Source: Opitutaceae bacterium EW11
Lineage (GTDB): Bacteria; Verrucomicrobiota; Verrucomicrobiia; Opitutales; Opitutaceae
Length of the DNA stretch: 64,000 nt
Direction of reading: 5' to 3'
Assembly: GCA_003054665.1 (NCBI GenBank)
Contig: QAYY01000002.1
Coordinates: 434,001-498,000 of the forward strand
The notes beneath the pieces are model-generated. The model was not told where the DNA came from, did no database searches, and saw only the letters and a list, made by a program, of their open reading frames with translations. Below are positions 53,580 to 63,389 of this stretch, piece by piece; position 1 is the first letter of the stretch, and the number at the start of each line of letters is the position of its first letter. The translations under genes and the position numbers were made by a program.

Positions 53580-53772
53580 TTGAGGATGTGTTTGTTGTGG
53601 TTTTCGCCACTACAACGAACGACCCCGCGCGATCCGGACAACGGCCCGCGCGATTTTCTCTCCGGCAGGCGGCCGAGATGGCCGCTTGCTGTCGGCAGGG
53701 CCAGAATACCGCTCAGGCGCGGACGACAATGGTCCGCGAGAATGCACAGCCCGCGGCGCGGCTCCGGGAACC

Positions 53773-55188
53773 TTACGGCGTGACGGTCACGATCACCCGG
53801 CGATAGCGGGTGAGAGGCGGATTGCCGTTGTCCGTCACCGCGAGGATGACATGCAGCGTGCCGTCTCGGAGAACGTTCCCGGTCGGAACGCGAAAGGAGG
53901 CGTGCGGCTGGTCGGCGTTGTCGATCGGGATCGGATCGCCCGTCGTTCCGCTCGCGACGGCGAAGGTTCCCGCCTCTCCGTAGTAGAACCACCGGTACGA
54001 CAGCGCGTTTCCGTCCGGGTCGCTCGAGCCGTCCGCGCTGAGCTGGACGCGTTCGCCGCGTTTTGCGCTCAGCGCCGCCGGATGCCCCAGTTTCACCGAC
54101 GGCGGATGGTTCGCGTCGGCGGGGGCCTTGATCGTCCAATCCATGCGGGCGGCGAAGTCGTTTTGAAACGCGGAGCGCCAGCGCCAGATCGTCTCGTGGT
54201 TGCCGGTATGCCACTGCCCGTCGACGCCGAGCACTTCGTCCACGGCATCGGTCCAGAACGGGCGCGTTTCGGGCGCGGTAAACCATTTCTGCGTGCGCGG
54301 GGTGTAGAACTCGTAGCGCCCGCCCCAGCTGCCCCACTCGGGGTGTTCCGGACTGCCCAGACCGTTGTCGATCAGAAAAAGGAACGTCGGGGTGTCTCCC
54401 TCCATCAAGTATTGCCATTTCGGGTACTCGGCGCCGAGCGGGCCTTTGGAGCGAACATTCCGGTCGAGCCACTCGTTCGTCACCAGCGAGAAGTCGGCGC
54501 CGACGAAGCGCCCGTGAAAACGGTCCCCGCTGATGCCGCTCCAGGTCGCAAAGTGATAGGCGCCGCCGGAATGCACCCCCGGACTCGCGATGTAGAAGAG
54601 GGAGGGAAACTCCCGGCGCAGCCAGGGTCCGCTGTCATCCTGATCGGAGATCGTGTACACGCGCAGCCGGGAGACGAATCGCTCCACTTCGGATGCCGAA
54701 CGGGTGGCGCGCACTTTCCAGAGGGCCTGGGCCAGCACGTTCGGCCCGCCCCAGACCGCCACCCAGACCGGGCGCGGGTCATCCCGATCGACCGTTTTCA
54801 CCAGCAGCTCGGAGCCCGGCGAGTCCTTGTCCTCCCCGACGGCGTTCATCCCGTAGAGCGGCAGCCCCTGCGCGACGCGGGAGAGGAGATACTCCGCGGT
54901 GGAAAAACCGGGTTCGTGTTTCTCCAGGTTGTCGCGAACTTTTCCGTACGCTCCGACGATCCGTCGAATGCGCTCGGGCGCGACGCGGTTGGGTTGATGG
55001 ACCGACGTCGTTGCCACCAGCCCCTCGACGTCCCACTGGTTCGAATACGTCAGGAACCTCACCAGCGACATCGCGTCGTCCGGCTCGTTTTCGATGTCGG
55101 TGAGGACAAACACGCGCGGTTTCTCCGCCGACGCGGCGGAGAGCGCCGTGAGGGCAAGCCCGAGCAGGAACGCGAATCGCAGTTTCAT
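53773..55188 (-). CDS. Exported DUF1593 (nucleoside-hydrolase-like/Sde182) protein
   Basis: A 471-residue exported protein with a signal peptide ([18 protein letters not shown]). The N-terminal domain begins [20 protein letters not shown]: the D31 and D37-D38 cluster is that of nucleoside-hydrolase-like metal sites, and the DUF1593 signature continues with [20 protein letters not shown] and [15 protein letters not shown]. The C-terminal part (about 350-471) is a beta-sandwich domain as in Sde182-type proteins, with [20 protein letters not shown]. Related proteins are found in polysaccharide-degrading bacteria; the enzymatic activity is not settled. It follows the zinc-ribbon gene by 30 bases. 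Confidence 0.87.
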   Translation of the reverse strand: MKLRFAFLLGLALTALSAASAEKPRVFVLTDIENEPDDAMSLVRFLTYSNQWDVEGLVATTSVHQPNRVAPERIRRIVGAYGKVRDNLEKHEPGFSTAEYLLSRVAQGLPLYGMNAVGEDKDSPGSELLVKTVDRDDPRPVWVAVWGGPNVLAQALWKVRATRSASEVERFVSRLRVYTISDQDDSGPWLRREFPSLFYIASPGVHSGGAYHFATWSGISGDRFHGRFVGADFSLVTNEWLDRNVRSKGPLGAEYPKWQYLMEGDTPTFLFLIDNGLGSPEHPEWGSWGGRYEFYTPRTQKWFTAPETRPFWTDAVDEVLGVDGQWHTGNHETIWRWRSAFQNDFAARMDWTIKAPADANHPPSVKLGHPAALSAKRGERVQLSADGSSDPDGNALSYRWFYYGEAGTFAVASGTTGDPIPIDNADQPHASFRVPTGNVLRDGTLHVILAVTDNGNPPLTRYRRVIVTVTP

Positions 55189-55218
55189 CAGGGGAAGGTT
55201 TTGGGAGACGGACCGCCT

Positions 55219-55461
55219 CTAGGTCCGCTCGGGTGCCGCGGCGAAGCGGTTTTGCCGTCCGCACCACGGACAATACCAAACGTTTCGGGCCGGAGCGTCG
55301 CCGATGGACCACCACTTCCGGCAGTCGCCGCATTGGAAATGGACCAGCGTTTCCACGGATCGCAGTCCGGTGACTCTCTCGGCCCGCGGCTTCCGCTTCA
55401 CGGGCGTTTCGGCGGAGGGCAACGTCGGCTTGCGTCGCGAGGCGTGGGTTTGGCGCGGCAT
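55219..55461 (-). CDS. Small zinc-ribbon protein
   Basis: An 80-residue protein starting at the ATG at 55461. After a basic, Lys/Arg-rich N-terminus (about 40 residues) comes a zinc ribbon with two Cys pairs: C44-x-x-C47 (FQCGDCRKWW) and C64-x-x-C67 (WYCPWCGRQN). The upstream in-frame extension to 55803 would be Arg/Pro-rich and overlap the BLUF gene, so it is not used. Such ribbons bind Zn and often nucleic acid or protein; no function can be assigned. It lies just upstream of the DUF1593 gene on the same strand. Confidence 0.65.
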   Translation of the reverse strand: MPRQTHASRRKPTLPSAETPVKRKPRAERVTGLRSVETLVHFQCGDCRKWWSIGDAPARNVWYCPWCGRQNRFAAAPERT

Positions 55462-55601
55462 GACGAGGCGATGCTCGACCTTTGCTCGCCGTGGGGCAAC
55501 TCGCGATCCCGCGGCTACGGCGTAGGCGGATCGGCAGCGCCGGGGGTCGGGATTCTGTTGCGCGGTGGGCCACGCCCGGCGCTTCCGCCCGACCGCCGAA
55601 G

Positions 55602-56045
55602 TTATTGGTCGATTCCGCTCACCCGGCGAAAGGTGCGGATGAACTCCGCCACCGGCGTGGGCTTTTCTGAAGTACGCGGAGAGGATGGCCGCTCGTTGAG
55701 CAAGGTGCTGAACCCCGGTAGTCCGAGAAGCGTCGGGTCGCTTTCGTCGCGGAAGGCCATGGCGTAACCGGGAAACTCGCGCGTGGGCACGTGCCCTTCC
55801 CACACTCGCGTGATGGCGAAATGCCGCGGATCTTTCTCAATCTTGGCGTAGAGACCCCGGACGGTCTCTTCTCGCCCTTCGACCACCTGCATGAATTGGG
55901 AATCGTGATACAGAAGGATGCCCGTGACTCCCGCGGCTTCGTTGCGCACGCGGCTCCCGGCGAGGAGAGCCTTCAACTCGACCGTGTTGAGCGGAAGTCG
56001 GGCGGTGCTGACGTAGATGAGCTGGAAAACGTCGCTGGGCTTCAC
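55602..56045 (-). CDS. BLUF-domain blue-light photoreceptor
   Basis: A 147-residue stand-alone BLUF (FAD-binding blue-light) domain, starting at a GTG (56045). The residues of the flavin switch are present: Y11 (LIYVSTA), N35 (RVRNEAAGVTG) and Q53 (SQFMQVVEG). The remainder (about 95-147) has a short C-terminal extension without an output domain, so signalling would be by interaction with a partner. It lies alone between a zinc-ribbon gene and a repeat; no GGDEF/EAL or regulator partner is adjacent. Confidence 0.9.
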   Translation of the reverse strand: MKPSDVFQLIYVSTARLPLNTVELKALLAGSRVRNEAAGVTGILLYHDSQFMQVVEGREETVRGLYAKIEKDPRHFAITRVWEGHVPTREFPGYAMAFRDESDPTLLGLPGFSTLLNERPSSPRTSEKPTPVAEFIRTFRRVSGIDQ

Positions 56046-56480
56046 GGGCAGTCTGCAGAAGGAGGAGGGGGTCGCTGGCGCCGCGGTGGGACGAGCCCGC
56101 GCCAGGAAACGGACTCGCGGGAGGTTGCCCGCCGCGCGGTCTGAGGCAAGCGGAGAGAGTACCTAAGAACCAATTTGTGAATACGCTCGCCTCCCCTGAA
56201 TTTCCCTCGGGCGGAGGGGCTTTCTAGAAAAGCTAACTCGACGCGGACGGTGGGGTATTAGGCCGGGTCGGGCCTGCCTGCCTCCTCCAAAGAGGCCCAC
56301 CGCGAAGCGTATCACCCAAGCTGATGCCACGGCGACAATCCGGAGCCCGCAGGATGCTCTCTGTCCTCGGTGGAGTTGCCTCAAGAAGCGAGCGGCCGAT
56401 TTGGATACACGCCTTCCCGCTCACCCGGTTGGGTGAACCGTATCCGGCCTGGACGGTTTCTGAGGCGCAGGAGAGCGTTG
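56046..56480. other. Intergenic region without gene
   Basis: These 435 bases hold no supported gene. The BLUF gene promoter must be here. A small GCCTC/GAGGC hairpin is near 56280-56297. The base composition drops near 56160-56240 (AATTTGTGAATACG, TTTCTAGAAAAGCTAA), which is a possible promoter area. Confidence 0.35.
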
Positions 56481-56742
56481 CGCTTGCGGGTGGGGCGGCG
56501 CGTCCCTGCGACGCCTTTTTCGCATTGTCCGCGTGAAGCGTTCGTTTGCCGTGCAGGCGTTTTTTTTCCGATGTGGGCGCGGCGCCCTCACCGCGCGGAA
56601 CGACGTAGCAACCCGCCGGGTGGGGGCACCCGGCCCACAACAAATCAGGGCGCGCCTCACGAGAGGCCCTGTATTGATTTCAGGGAGGAGCGCCGGCGAG
56701 AGCCCATGTCGTCGCAGGGACGCGCCGACCCACCTGCAAGCG
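56481..56742 (+). repeat. Interspersed repeat with 32-bp terminal inverted repeats
   Basis: A 262-bp copy in which an A module is enclosed by the two B-module ends. The ends (56481-56512 and 56711-56742) are inverted copies matching at 30 of 32 positions. No open reading frame of note, no transposase and no obvious target-site duplication are seen. The structure resembles a MITE or a large REP-type palindrome. Confidence 0.8.
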
Positions 56743-56755
56743 TGACTAACCGCGG

Positions 56756-58714
56756 CTATTGCTGGGGAGGTCGGGCTCCGAAGACTTCGGAAACCATCCG
56801 GTCGATCACGCCCTGCGGCACCGAGGCCAGAGGCTTTTCTTTGTTCAGCAGCGCGACCTTGTCCTGGAACTCCGGAACGATGTGGGGCCGGATCTTGTGC
56901 ATGCGTTTCAACAGTTCCATGAGGAGCACGCGCGGGACGAGATTGGCGGGATTGCGAAGGCAGAGCTGGATCGTTCCGTCGAGGATCTCCCGTTCTCCGC
57001 TGAGACTCTGCGGCGCCGTGTCGCTGGTTGCGGCGCAGCGGACGGTGAGCAGTTGTTCGAGCCGCAAAAGGTAATCGCCAAAATCGTTTCCCGTGGGCAC
57101 GGAGTAGGCGTCGGGGCAGGTGGAATGCCCGATTTCCGCGTGCTGGGCCAGCAGACCGAGCAGTGTTTCTGCGAGCGCTCGGATTTCCGCTTCGGGCGCT
57201 TTGGAGTTGAGGGACGTGGAGGTCGACGCGAGGCAAACGGCGTCGATGGTACGGATGAGGCGCAGATCGATCGACCACGGCTCGGCTGCGGTTCGCAGGT
57301 GCGTGACGACGATGTAGTCGGAGGGTCCGTCTCCGGCGCGGGCGTGCTGAGCGGCGTCCGCGTCGGACCAGGGCACCCCGGAGAGGACGAACGACGGGGA
57401 CGGTTTTGTCATCCACGGCACGATCGTGCGAGCGCGGGCGTGAAGGTTGAAGCGAACCTGTTCCGCGAGGAAAACGGGGAGCGCGCGGCTCATCCGGCCC
57501 TGCGCGTTGCTCCTCTGAACCGCGGGCTGCGAGGTGTCGGCGAGCTCCGCGCTGGATCCGAGGAACGCGACGCGTGTCAGCGGCTGCTCGCTCGCCGGAA
57601 AGAGCTCGTTCGCCGGCGAGGATTCCGGAAGCCAGACGGGGTCGTCGCCGGTGAGCATCGCCACGGCGATTTCGTCCCTCGCGGGAGGGACGGTTGCGGC
57701 GACGTGAGCCTGCGCGAGTTCGTTGTCCCAAAAGGAAAGGTTCTGCTGCCAGTCGGGACGTTTCAGGGCGTAGAGTTGATCGAGCAGCGCCCGCGCGGCA
57801 TCGAGCTGACCGAGATCGACGTTGGCTTTGATCAGATTGTTTCCCACCCGGATGCCGTGCTGCACCGGATCGAAGAGCGGACTTGCCAGCTGAAGAATCT
57901 CCGGAAGATGGCCGTGATTTCCCAGGTCTCCGCTCAACTGCATGAGGAGATCCGCGGGCACGGGTTTCGGAGCGAGGGCGAGCGCTTCCCGGTAAAGCGC
58001 GAGGGCCTCGTCGAGGGCTTTCCGCCCGAGCGCGTCGCGGGCCAGCCAGAGCCGTGCGCGCCAACTTCCCGGGAGCGCCGCGATTCTTCGGAGCGCCGCC
58101 AGGCCCGCCTCGGGGCCGTGGTTCTCGCGGTGGATCGCCTCGTACCAGCCGAGCCCGTTGTCCTGGTTGGGATCGAGCTCCAAGCCGTGCCAGAGCGTTT
58201 CGAGCGTGAGCGCCGGTTGTCCGCGCTCCGAGTGGATCTTGGCCAGGTTGGTCAGCGCCACACCCGACTCGCCGTGCTTGAGGATGAACGTCCGCAGCAC
58301 ACGCTCCGAATCGTCGAGCCGTTTCTGGTCGCGGTAGACGATGGCGAGCACGACAGCGCCGCGCTCGGCATTCGGGTCGATCTCGGCGAGGTGTTCGGCG
58401 GGCTTGAGCAAGTCGGCACCGAAGCCGTCCTGCAGCGACTGAATGATCGTGCCCGAAAGCTCGTCCGGCCGATCCCAGACTTTTTTCAGATGGCCGAGCA
58501 AGACCGAATCTCGCCACGCCTGCTTGGTGATGAAGAGCTCGCGTCCGTACGCGTCGAATACGCGGATCATGTTGGGATCCTTCGACGGATCCCCGGCCGG
58601 GACGGCCGGAGCCGCCGGCGACGCGCCCGCCGGCGCGGGTGCGGCAGGAGGCGCGGAAGGCGGTGCGGGCGGAGTTTTGGGAGTGCGGCGGAAAAGCTTG
58701 TCGAAAAAGCCCAT
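56756..58714 (-). CDS. Large TPR-like protein of unknown function
   Basis: A 652-residue cytoplasmic protein. It begins MGFFDKLFRR and then a Pro/Ala-rich linker (about 11-45). Residues about 50-330 contain TPR-like helical repeats (AVVLAIVYRDQKRLDDSERV, ALTNLAKIHSERGQPALTLE, EALALYREALALAPKPVPAD). The part from about 360 to 640 has no recognised domain but is not low-complexity (VAMLTGDDPVWLPESS, EQLLTVRCAATSDTAPQS, GVIDRMVSEVFGARPPQQ). No signal peptide or TM. A scaffold or peptide-binding role is possible; function unknown. Confidence 0.8.
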   Translation of the reverse strand: MGFFDKLFRRTPKTPPAPPSAPPAAPAPAGASPAAPAVPAGDPSKDPNMIRVFDAYGRELFITKQAWRDSVLLGHLKKVWDRPDELSGTIIQSLQDGFGADLLKPAEHLAEIDPNAERGAVVLAIVYRDQKRLDDSERVLRTFILKHGESGVALTNLAKIHSERGQPALTLETLWHGLELDPNQDNGLGWYEAIHRENHGPEAGLAALRRIAALPGSWRARLWLARDALGRKALDEALALYREALALAPKPVPADLLMQLSGDLGNHGHLPEILQLASPLFDPVQHGIRVGNNLIKANVDLGQLDAARALLDQLYALKRPDWQQNLSFWDNELAQAHVAATVPPARDEIAVAMLTGDDPVWLPESSPANELFPASEQPLTRVAFLGSSAELADTSQPAVQRSNAQGRMSRALPVFLAEQVRFNLHARARTIVPWMTKPSPSFVLSGVPWSDADAAQHARAGDGPSDYIVVTHLRTAAEPWSIDLRLIRTIDAVCLASTSTSLNSKAPEAEIRALAETLLGLLAQHAEIGHSTCPDAYSVPTGNDFGDYLLRLEQLLTVRCAATSDTAPQSLSGEREILDGTIQLCLRNPANLVPRVLLMELLKRMHKIRPHIVPEFQDKVALLNKEKPLASVPQGVIDRMVSEVFGARPPQQ

Positions 58715-59016
58715 GAGGGAACGGAGAGTTGAAAACGGTCAGCGCGAGCCTGTCGCGCCGGAAAACGAGTCGCGGCTCGCCGGAGTTCTCGCGCACCTCG
58801 AAAGCCGTGGCCCGCAAAAACCGGCGATGCGCTACGATTCAGGTCAACGGGCGGCGGGACCGCAACTTCAGGAAACGCGGGCGAGCGCCGCCGCTGGCAC
58901 AACCCACGTGGATAAAACGCTGCACCGTCGCGCCCGGCGCCGTCCGCCGGTCGTGCAACCGGTGTGACCGGGTTGTGTGTGCGGACGTCTTCAGCAGGAT
59001 GTTGCCACCCCCTCCG
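58715..59016. promoter_or_regulatory. Divergent gap with an imperfect CAACCGG dyad
   Basis: This 302-base gap separates the TPR gene (minus) from the lyase gene (plus). An imperfect dyad (CAACCGG at 58956-58962, spacer TGTGA, CCGGGTTG at 58968-58975) lies 41 bases ahead of the lyase start, and resembles the CAACCGG dyad at 43217-43237. A GTGGATAAAA stretch further upstream could be a -10 region. No gene was found. Confidence 0.4.
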
Positions 59017-60231
59017 ATGAAACTGGCTCTTCTGCTTTGCCTGGCGCTTGCGCCCGTTCTTTCCGCCGCCGACCTCGCTCCTCCGCGTGTATTCAGTTTC
59101 TCGGGGCAGTCGCTGGCGGCGGCGAAGGCCTCGTTGCAGCGCGGCGAAACCGCCCTGGTCCCGGCGCGCGACGAGTTGCTGAAAGAGGCGGACCGGCTGC
59201 TCGCGCATAGGCCCGCGTCGGTGATGGATAAAACCAAGGTGGGCGTCAGCGGCGACATGCACGACTATTACTCCCAGGCGCCGTACTGGTGGCCGGATCC
59301 TTCCAAGCCGGACGGGAAACCGTTTCTCCGCCGGGATGGAGCGGTTTATCCCGACAGCAAGATCGGGACGGATTCCGTCGCCTTCGCTCGAACGTGCAAT
59401 GCCGTCGAGACGCTCGGACTGGCCTACTATTTCAGCGGAAAAGAGGTGTACGCCGAAAAGGCGGCGCTGCTGGCGCGTGTTTGGTTCCTGAATCCGGAGA
59501 CGCGGATGAATCCGCATCTCAACTACGGACAGGCGGTGCCCGGCCGAAGCAGCGGCCGGGAGGAGGGCGTGCTCGAGGCGCGCCACCTGGCGGGACTGAC
59601 GGACGGGTTGACCTTGTTGTCCGGCGCGAACGCCTGGACGGCGGACGACGCGGCGCGGCTCACCGACTGGCTGAGTCGCTACTACGAATGGCTGACGCAC
59701 GCCCCCGTGGCCCTGAAGGAGCGTGCGGCGAAGAACAATCACGGCTCCTGGTACGACGCGCAGACGGCGCATCTGGCCCTGTTCCTCGGCCGAACGGACG
59801 ACGCGCGCCGGATCGTCGAGGAAGCGCGCACCGTGCGGGTGGCGCGCCAGATCGAGCCGGACGGAACGCAGCCGCTGGAGTTCGCGCGCACCAAGTCGCT
59901 CGACTACTGCGTCTTCAACCTCAGCGCGCTTCTCCGGTTGTGCACGGTTGCCCGGAATGCCGGCGTGGACCTGTATCCATTCCGCACCTCGGACGGTCGG
60001 AGCATCCGCGAAGCCCTGCTCCGCGTGGCTCCCTATGCGGACCCGGAAAAAGTCTGGCCGAAAAAGGACCTCGTCCAGGAGGAGCGCGCGCACCTTCCGG
60101 CTCTGATGGCGCAGGCGCTCACGTTCGGGACGGATTCGGATCTCGAGTCGCAGCTGCAACGCCGTCTCGCGGCGCGGCCGGACGCGAGTGCTCGCTGGCG
60201 GCTGCTCTGGGCTCCGGAACCGTCGCCCTGA
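59017..60231 (+). CDS. Exported alginate-lyase-family enzyme
   Basis: A 404-residue exported enzyme of the alginate-lyase (PF05426-like, (alpha/alpha) toroid) family. The ATG at 59017 gives a signal peptide (KLALLLCLALAPVLSAA); an ATG at 58999 would add MLPPPP and is less likely. Family features: YYSQAPYWWPDPSKPDG, RTCNAVETLGLAYYFSGKEV, the catalytic NNHGSWYD segment (N240-N241-H242, Y246) and FARTKSLDYCVFNLSALLRL. It would cut an acidic polysaccharide by beta-elimination in the periplasm; the precise sugar (alginate or another uronate) is not determined. It faces the hybrid kinase, which may regulate it. Confidence 0.88.
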   Translation: MKLALLLCLALAPVLSAADLAPPRVFSFSGQSLAAAKASLQRGETALVPARDELLKEADRLLAHRPASVMDKTKVGVSGDMHDYYSQAPYWWPDPSKPDGKPFLRRDGAVYPDSKIGTDSVAFARTCNAVETLGLAYYFSGKEVYAEKAALLARVWFLNPETRMNPHLNYGQAVPGRSSGREEGVLEARHLAGLTDGLTLLSGANAWTADDAARLTDWLSRYYEWLTHAPVALKERAAKNNHGSWYDAQTAHLALFLGRTDDARRIVEEARTVRVARQIEPDGTQPLEFARTKSLDYCVFNLSALLRLCTVARNAGVDLYPFRTSDGRSIREALLRVAPYADPEKVWPKKDLVQEERAHLPALMAQALTFGTDSDLESQLQRRLAARPDASARWRLLWAPEPSP

Positions 60232-60248
60232 AACCGAGCGGTGCGTTG

Positions 60249-63200
60249 CTACACGCCGGCGGTTGCCGGGCGCAGCTCGAGCTGTCGGTGCAGGGCCGAC
60301 CGGAGTTCGCCCACGACCACGGGCTTCGAAACGTAGTCGTTCATCCCGGCGGCGAGACATTTCTCGCGATCGCCGCTCATCGCGTCGGCCGTCATCGCGA
60401 TGATGGGCAAGGATCGTTGGTGCGGGTCCGGCGAGGCACGCAGGCGCCGCGCGACCTCGTAGCCGTCGAGCTCCGGCATGTGGATGTCGAGGAGCAGCGC
60501 ATCGTAAGCGTGCCGTTCCAGGATCTGCAGCGCCTCGGTGCCGCTCGTGGCGAGGTCCGCGGATACGCCCAGGCATTTCAGCAGGGTGAGGGCGACCTTC
60601 TGGTTGACCGCATTGTCCTCGGCCAGCAGGACGTGCCAGCCGCGCCCCGCAAAGACCGGTTCGATCTCCGGAACCGCCCGATTCGCTCCGCCCTTGCCGG
60701 CGTCACGGGCATTGAGCAGCGCGTTGAGCAACACGGCCTGCCTGACCGGTTTCAAGAGACACGCGGAGACGCCGAACATCGAAAGCTGGTCTGGCGTCGG
60801 ACGCTGGGTGGTGCAGGCGAGCAGGATGACTTTCGCACCGGCGAAGAGGGCAGGCTCCGCCGAGGAGCGCGCTGTCGTGAGTTCCGCCGCCCCTGAAACG
60901 TTCCCGTCGAGAAGCACATACCGGAAAGGGCGCCCGCTCGCGGCGGCGCTGCGCAGACGTTCGACCGCCTCGGCACCGCTGGCCGCGGCCTGATGCGGGG
61001 CGCGCAGACCGTCGAGCGCGAGGCCCAGCGCCCGACGTTGTGAAGCGCTGCCGTCGACGATGAGCACGGGCGAGTCGCCCAGGTTCGGCGCGGACTGCCG
61101 GGTGTTGGGACTGCCGATCGACGTTTCGCCGCAGGTCACCGGCTCCAGGACGAGGGAAAACCAGAAGGTCGAGCCGGCACCGGGCGTGCTTTCGACCCCG
61201 ATCTTTCCTCCCATCAGCTCGACCAGCCTGCGGGAGATCGCCAGCCCCAGCCCCGTTCCTCCGAAACGCCGGGTCGTGGACGAATCGGCTTGGGTGAACG
61301 GCTGAAACAGGCGCCGCCGCACGTCCTCCGACATGCCGACGCCGGTATCGCGCACTTCAATACGGAGTTCCGTCCGGCCGTCCGTCCGGCGCTCGCCGCG
61401 TGCGGAAACCGCCACCTCGCCGCGGGCGGTGAATTTCACCGCGTTGCCCACGAGGTTCAGGATGATCTGCTGCAGACGGACGGGGTCGCCCCGCACGGCC
61501 GACGGCAGATCCGGCTCCGGCAGGAAGCAAAGATCGAGGTGTTTCTCGCGGGCGCGATGCGCCACGACCTGCAGCGTGTCCTCGATCAGATCCGGCAGGC
61601 AGAAGTCGATGGACTCCAGCGCGAGCATCCCGGCTTCGATTTTGGAGAAGTCGAGAATGTCGTTGATGATCGCGAGCATGGAATCGCCGCTGTACTGGAT
61701 CAGCTCCACGTACTCGCGCTGCTCGGAGTCGAGCTGCGTGTTTCGCAAGATCTGGCAGAGCCCCAGCACCCCGTTCATCGGCGTGCGAATCTCGTGGCTC
61801 ATCGTCGCGAGAAACTCGCTCTTCGCGCGGCTGGCGGCGTCGGCGTTTTGCCGAGCTACGACGAGTTCGTCGTTCAGTTCGCCGAGCGCGCGGTGAGCCC
61901 GGCGCAGGCGAAGCAGGAGCCAGCTTGCGACGGCTGCGGCCAACAGAGAAAGTCCGAGCAGGACCAGAAGGAAACGCTGGATGAGTCCCCGGTGTTCGAG
62001 CGCGGCGGATTGGGCCGTGGCGCGTTTTTCGAGGTCGGCAATTTCCCGCTGGCGGTGCTCGGCGGCGTAATGCTGTTCGAGTTCCGCCACCCGTTTGTTG
62101 ACGTTTTCGCGCGAGGCGGTGTCGAGGCGTTCCGCCGCCTCGCGTTGGGCCTCGTAAGCACGGCGATAGTCGCCGGCCGCGGCGGCGGTCTCGGCGACGG
62201 TTTCGGCGGCGCCGGCGATTTCGGTCGCGACGCCGATCTTTTTTGAAAGGACGAGCGCCGTCTCGGCGTCCTGGAGGGCGCCCTGCAGATCGCCCAACTG
62301 GACGCGGACTTCGCTTCGCGTGAGCAGCGTGCCCCGGCGGCCCTGTTCGACGCCGCTTTGGACGTGGAGCTGGATCGCTTCGTCGAGCAACGGGAGCGCC
62401 TCCTTGGGCCGCTTCTGGTTTTTCAGGTTGGTCGCGAGATTGCTGAGCGTGGCGGCGAGGGCCGGGACTTCGCCCACCTCCCGGCGCAGCGCGAGCGCCC
62501 GACGAAAATAGCCTTCGGCTCGGGGGCGGTCGCCTCGCAGCCCGATGGTCATCCCGAGTTGTTCGAGCGCGTTTGCCCGGGCGTATTTCGCGCCGTTTTC
62601 TCCGAGCAGCTCGAGCATGGTGTTGAAGTGCGCCGCCGCTTCCCCGTAGCGCTTGCTCCGCAGCAAGGCGTTTCCCAGCGCGTCGTGGGCGAAGACCGCC
62701 AGGTGCGGATCTCGCATCTGTTCCGAGAGGGCGATCAAGCGAGCTGCCACCGACGCCACCGCGTCGAGCTCGTCCCGGTCCCCATGCACCTGAGACTTGG
62801 TCACGAGGCAGCTGGCAAGGGCCTGCTGGTCGCCGGCTTTCTCCAGGAGCTCGAGGCTGCGGTCGATCGTCTCGAGGGCTTCATCCAGCCGACCAAGATC
62901 CGAGAGCGCCATGGCGCGGCGGCACTCGGCCACGCCTTCGTCCCTCGAGTTGTGAACCGAGCGGGCGAGTTGGAGCGCCTGGTCGGCGACCTGCAGGGCC
63001 TCGTCGGAATGTCCCGCCAGGACCGCGCTGTAGCTCCAGGTTTGAAGCAGGTAAAACCGGTCTTCGGAACTCGCGTCGGGCGGCAGCTGGTCGCGCAGCT
63101 TCAGCGTCTGCGCATAGCCGGCGCCGGCGTTCCGGTCGGCGAGTTCCCCGGCGGCGTGGATTTCGGCATGCCAATCCCGCGCCGGCGGAGGCGTCCCAAA

Positions 63201-63335
63201 AAGGGGCAGCGCAAGCGCGGCCACGCAGACGAGGGCGCCTCGCCGTCGCAAACTTCCGGCCGCGGCCGAAACGCGCAGAAACAGTCCGCGCAATCGGGCA
63301 GTTTTGGACGGCTCGGGGGTGAGGGCGAAGTCCAT
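60249..63335 (-). CDS. TPR-sensing hybrid histidine kinase
   Basis: A 1028-residue hybrid kinase starting at the ATG at 63335 (an upstream Met 7 codons away is less likely). A signal-anchor (about 35-47) is followed by a periplasmic TPR region (about 60-405, repeats such as YSAVLAGHSDEALQVADQAL) and a TM (about 454-475, FLLVLLGLSLLAAAVASWLL). Then come the phosphoacceptor with H514 (MSHEIRTPMNGVLGL), the ATPase domain (LVGNAVKFTARGE and GTGLGLAISRRLVELMGG) and two receivers. The first receiver (PVLIVDGSASQRRALGLALD ... VLLDGNVSGA) keeps the Asp but is otherwise poorly conserved; the second (LLAEDNAVNQKVALTLLK ... LLLDIHMPELDGYEV) is canonical. No DNA-binding domain. It lies just downstream of a chemoreceptor gene. 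Confidence 0.92.
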   Translation of the reverse strand: MDFALTPEPSKTARLRGLFLRVSAAAGSLRRRGALVCVAALALPLFGTPPPARDWHAEIHAAGELADRNAGAGYAQTLKLRDQLPPDASSEDRFYLLQTWSYSAVLAGHSDEALQVADQALQLARSVHNSRDEGVAECRRAMALSDLGRLDEALETIDRSLELLEKAGDQQALASCLVTKSQVHGDRDELDAVASVAARLIALSEQMRDPHLAVFAHDALGNALLRSKRYGEAAAHFNTMLELLGENGAKYARANALEQLGMTIGLRGDRPRAEGYFRRALALRREVGEVPALAATLSNLATNLKNQKRPKEALPLLDEAIQLHVQSGVEQGRRGTLLTRSEVRVQLGDLQGALQDAETALVLSKKIGVATEIAGAAETVAETAAAAGDYRRAYEAQREAAERLDTASRENVNKRVAELEQHYAAEHRQREIADLEKRATAQSAALEHRGLIQRFLLVLLGLSLLAAAVASWLLLRLRRAHRALGELNDELVVARQNADAASRAKSEFLATMSHEIRTPMNGVLGLCQILRNTQLDSEQREYVELIQYSGDSMLAIINDILDFSKIEAGMLALESIDFCLPDLIEDTLQVVAHRAREKHLDLCFLPEPDLPSAVRGDPVRLQQIILNLVGNAVKFTARGEVAVSARGERRTDGRTELRIEVRDTGVGMSEDVRRRLFQPFTQADSSTTRRFGGTGLGLAISRRLVELMGGKIGVESTPGAGSTFWFSLVLEPVTCGETSIGSPNTRQSAPNLGDSPVLIVDGSASQRRALGLALDGLRAPHQAAASGAEAVERLRSAAASGRPFRYVLLDGNVSGAAELTTARSSAEPALFAGAKVILLACTTQRPTPDQLSMFGVSACLLKPVRQAVLLNALLNARDAGKGGANRAVPEIEPVFAGRGWHVLLAEDNAVNQKVALTLLKCLGVSADLATSGTEALQILERHAYDALLLDIHMPELDGYEVARRLRASPDPHQRSLPIIAMTADAMSGDREKCLAAGMNDYVSKPVVVGELRSALHRQLELRPATAGV

Positions 63336-63389
63336 CAAATCGTGGTATCGGCACAAACGAGCCGAAGCTCCACGACTACCTGACAGCCT

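Noticed and set aside
32137-56742. CRISPR array or IS element as explanation for the repeats
   Set aside because: Copies are far apart, not regularly spaced, and contain no transposase frame or spacer pattern.
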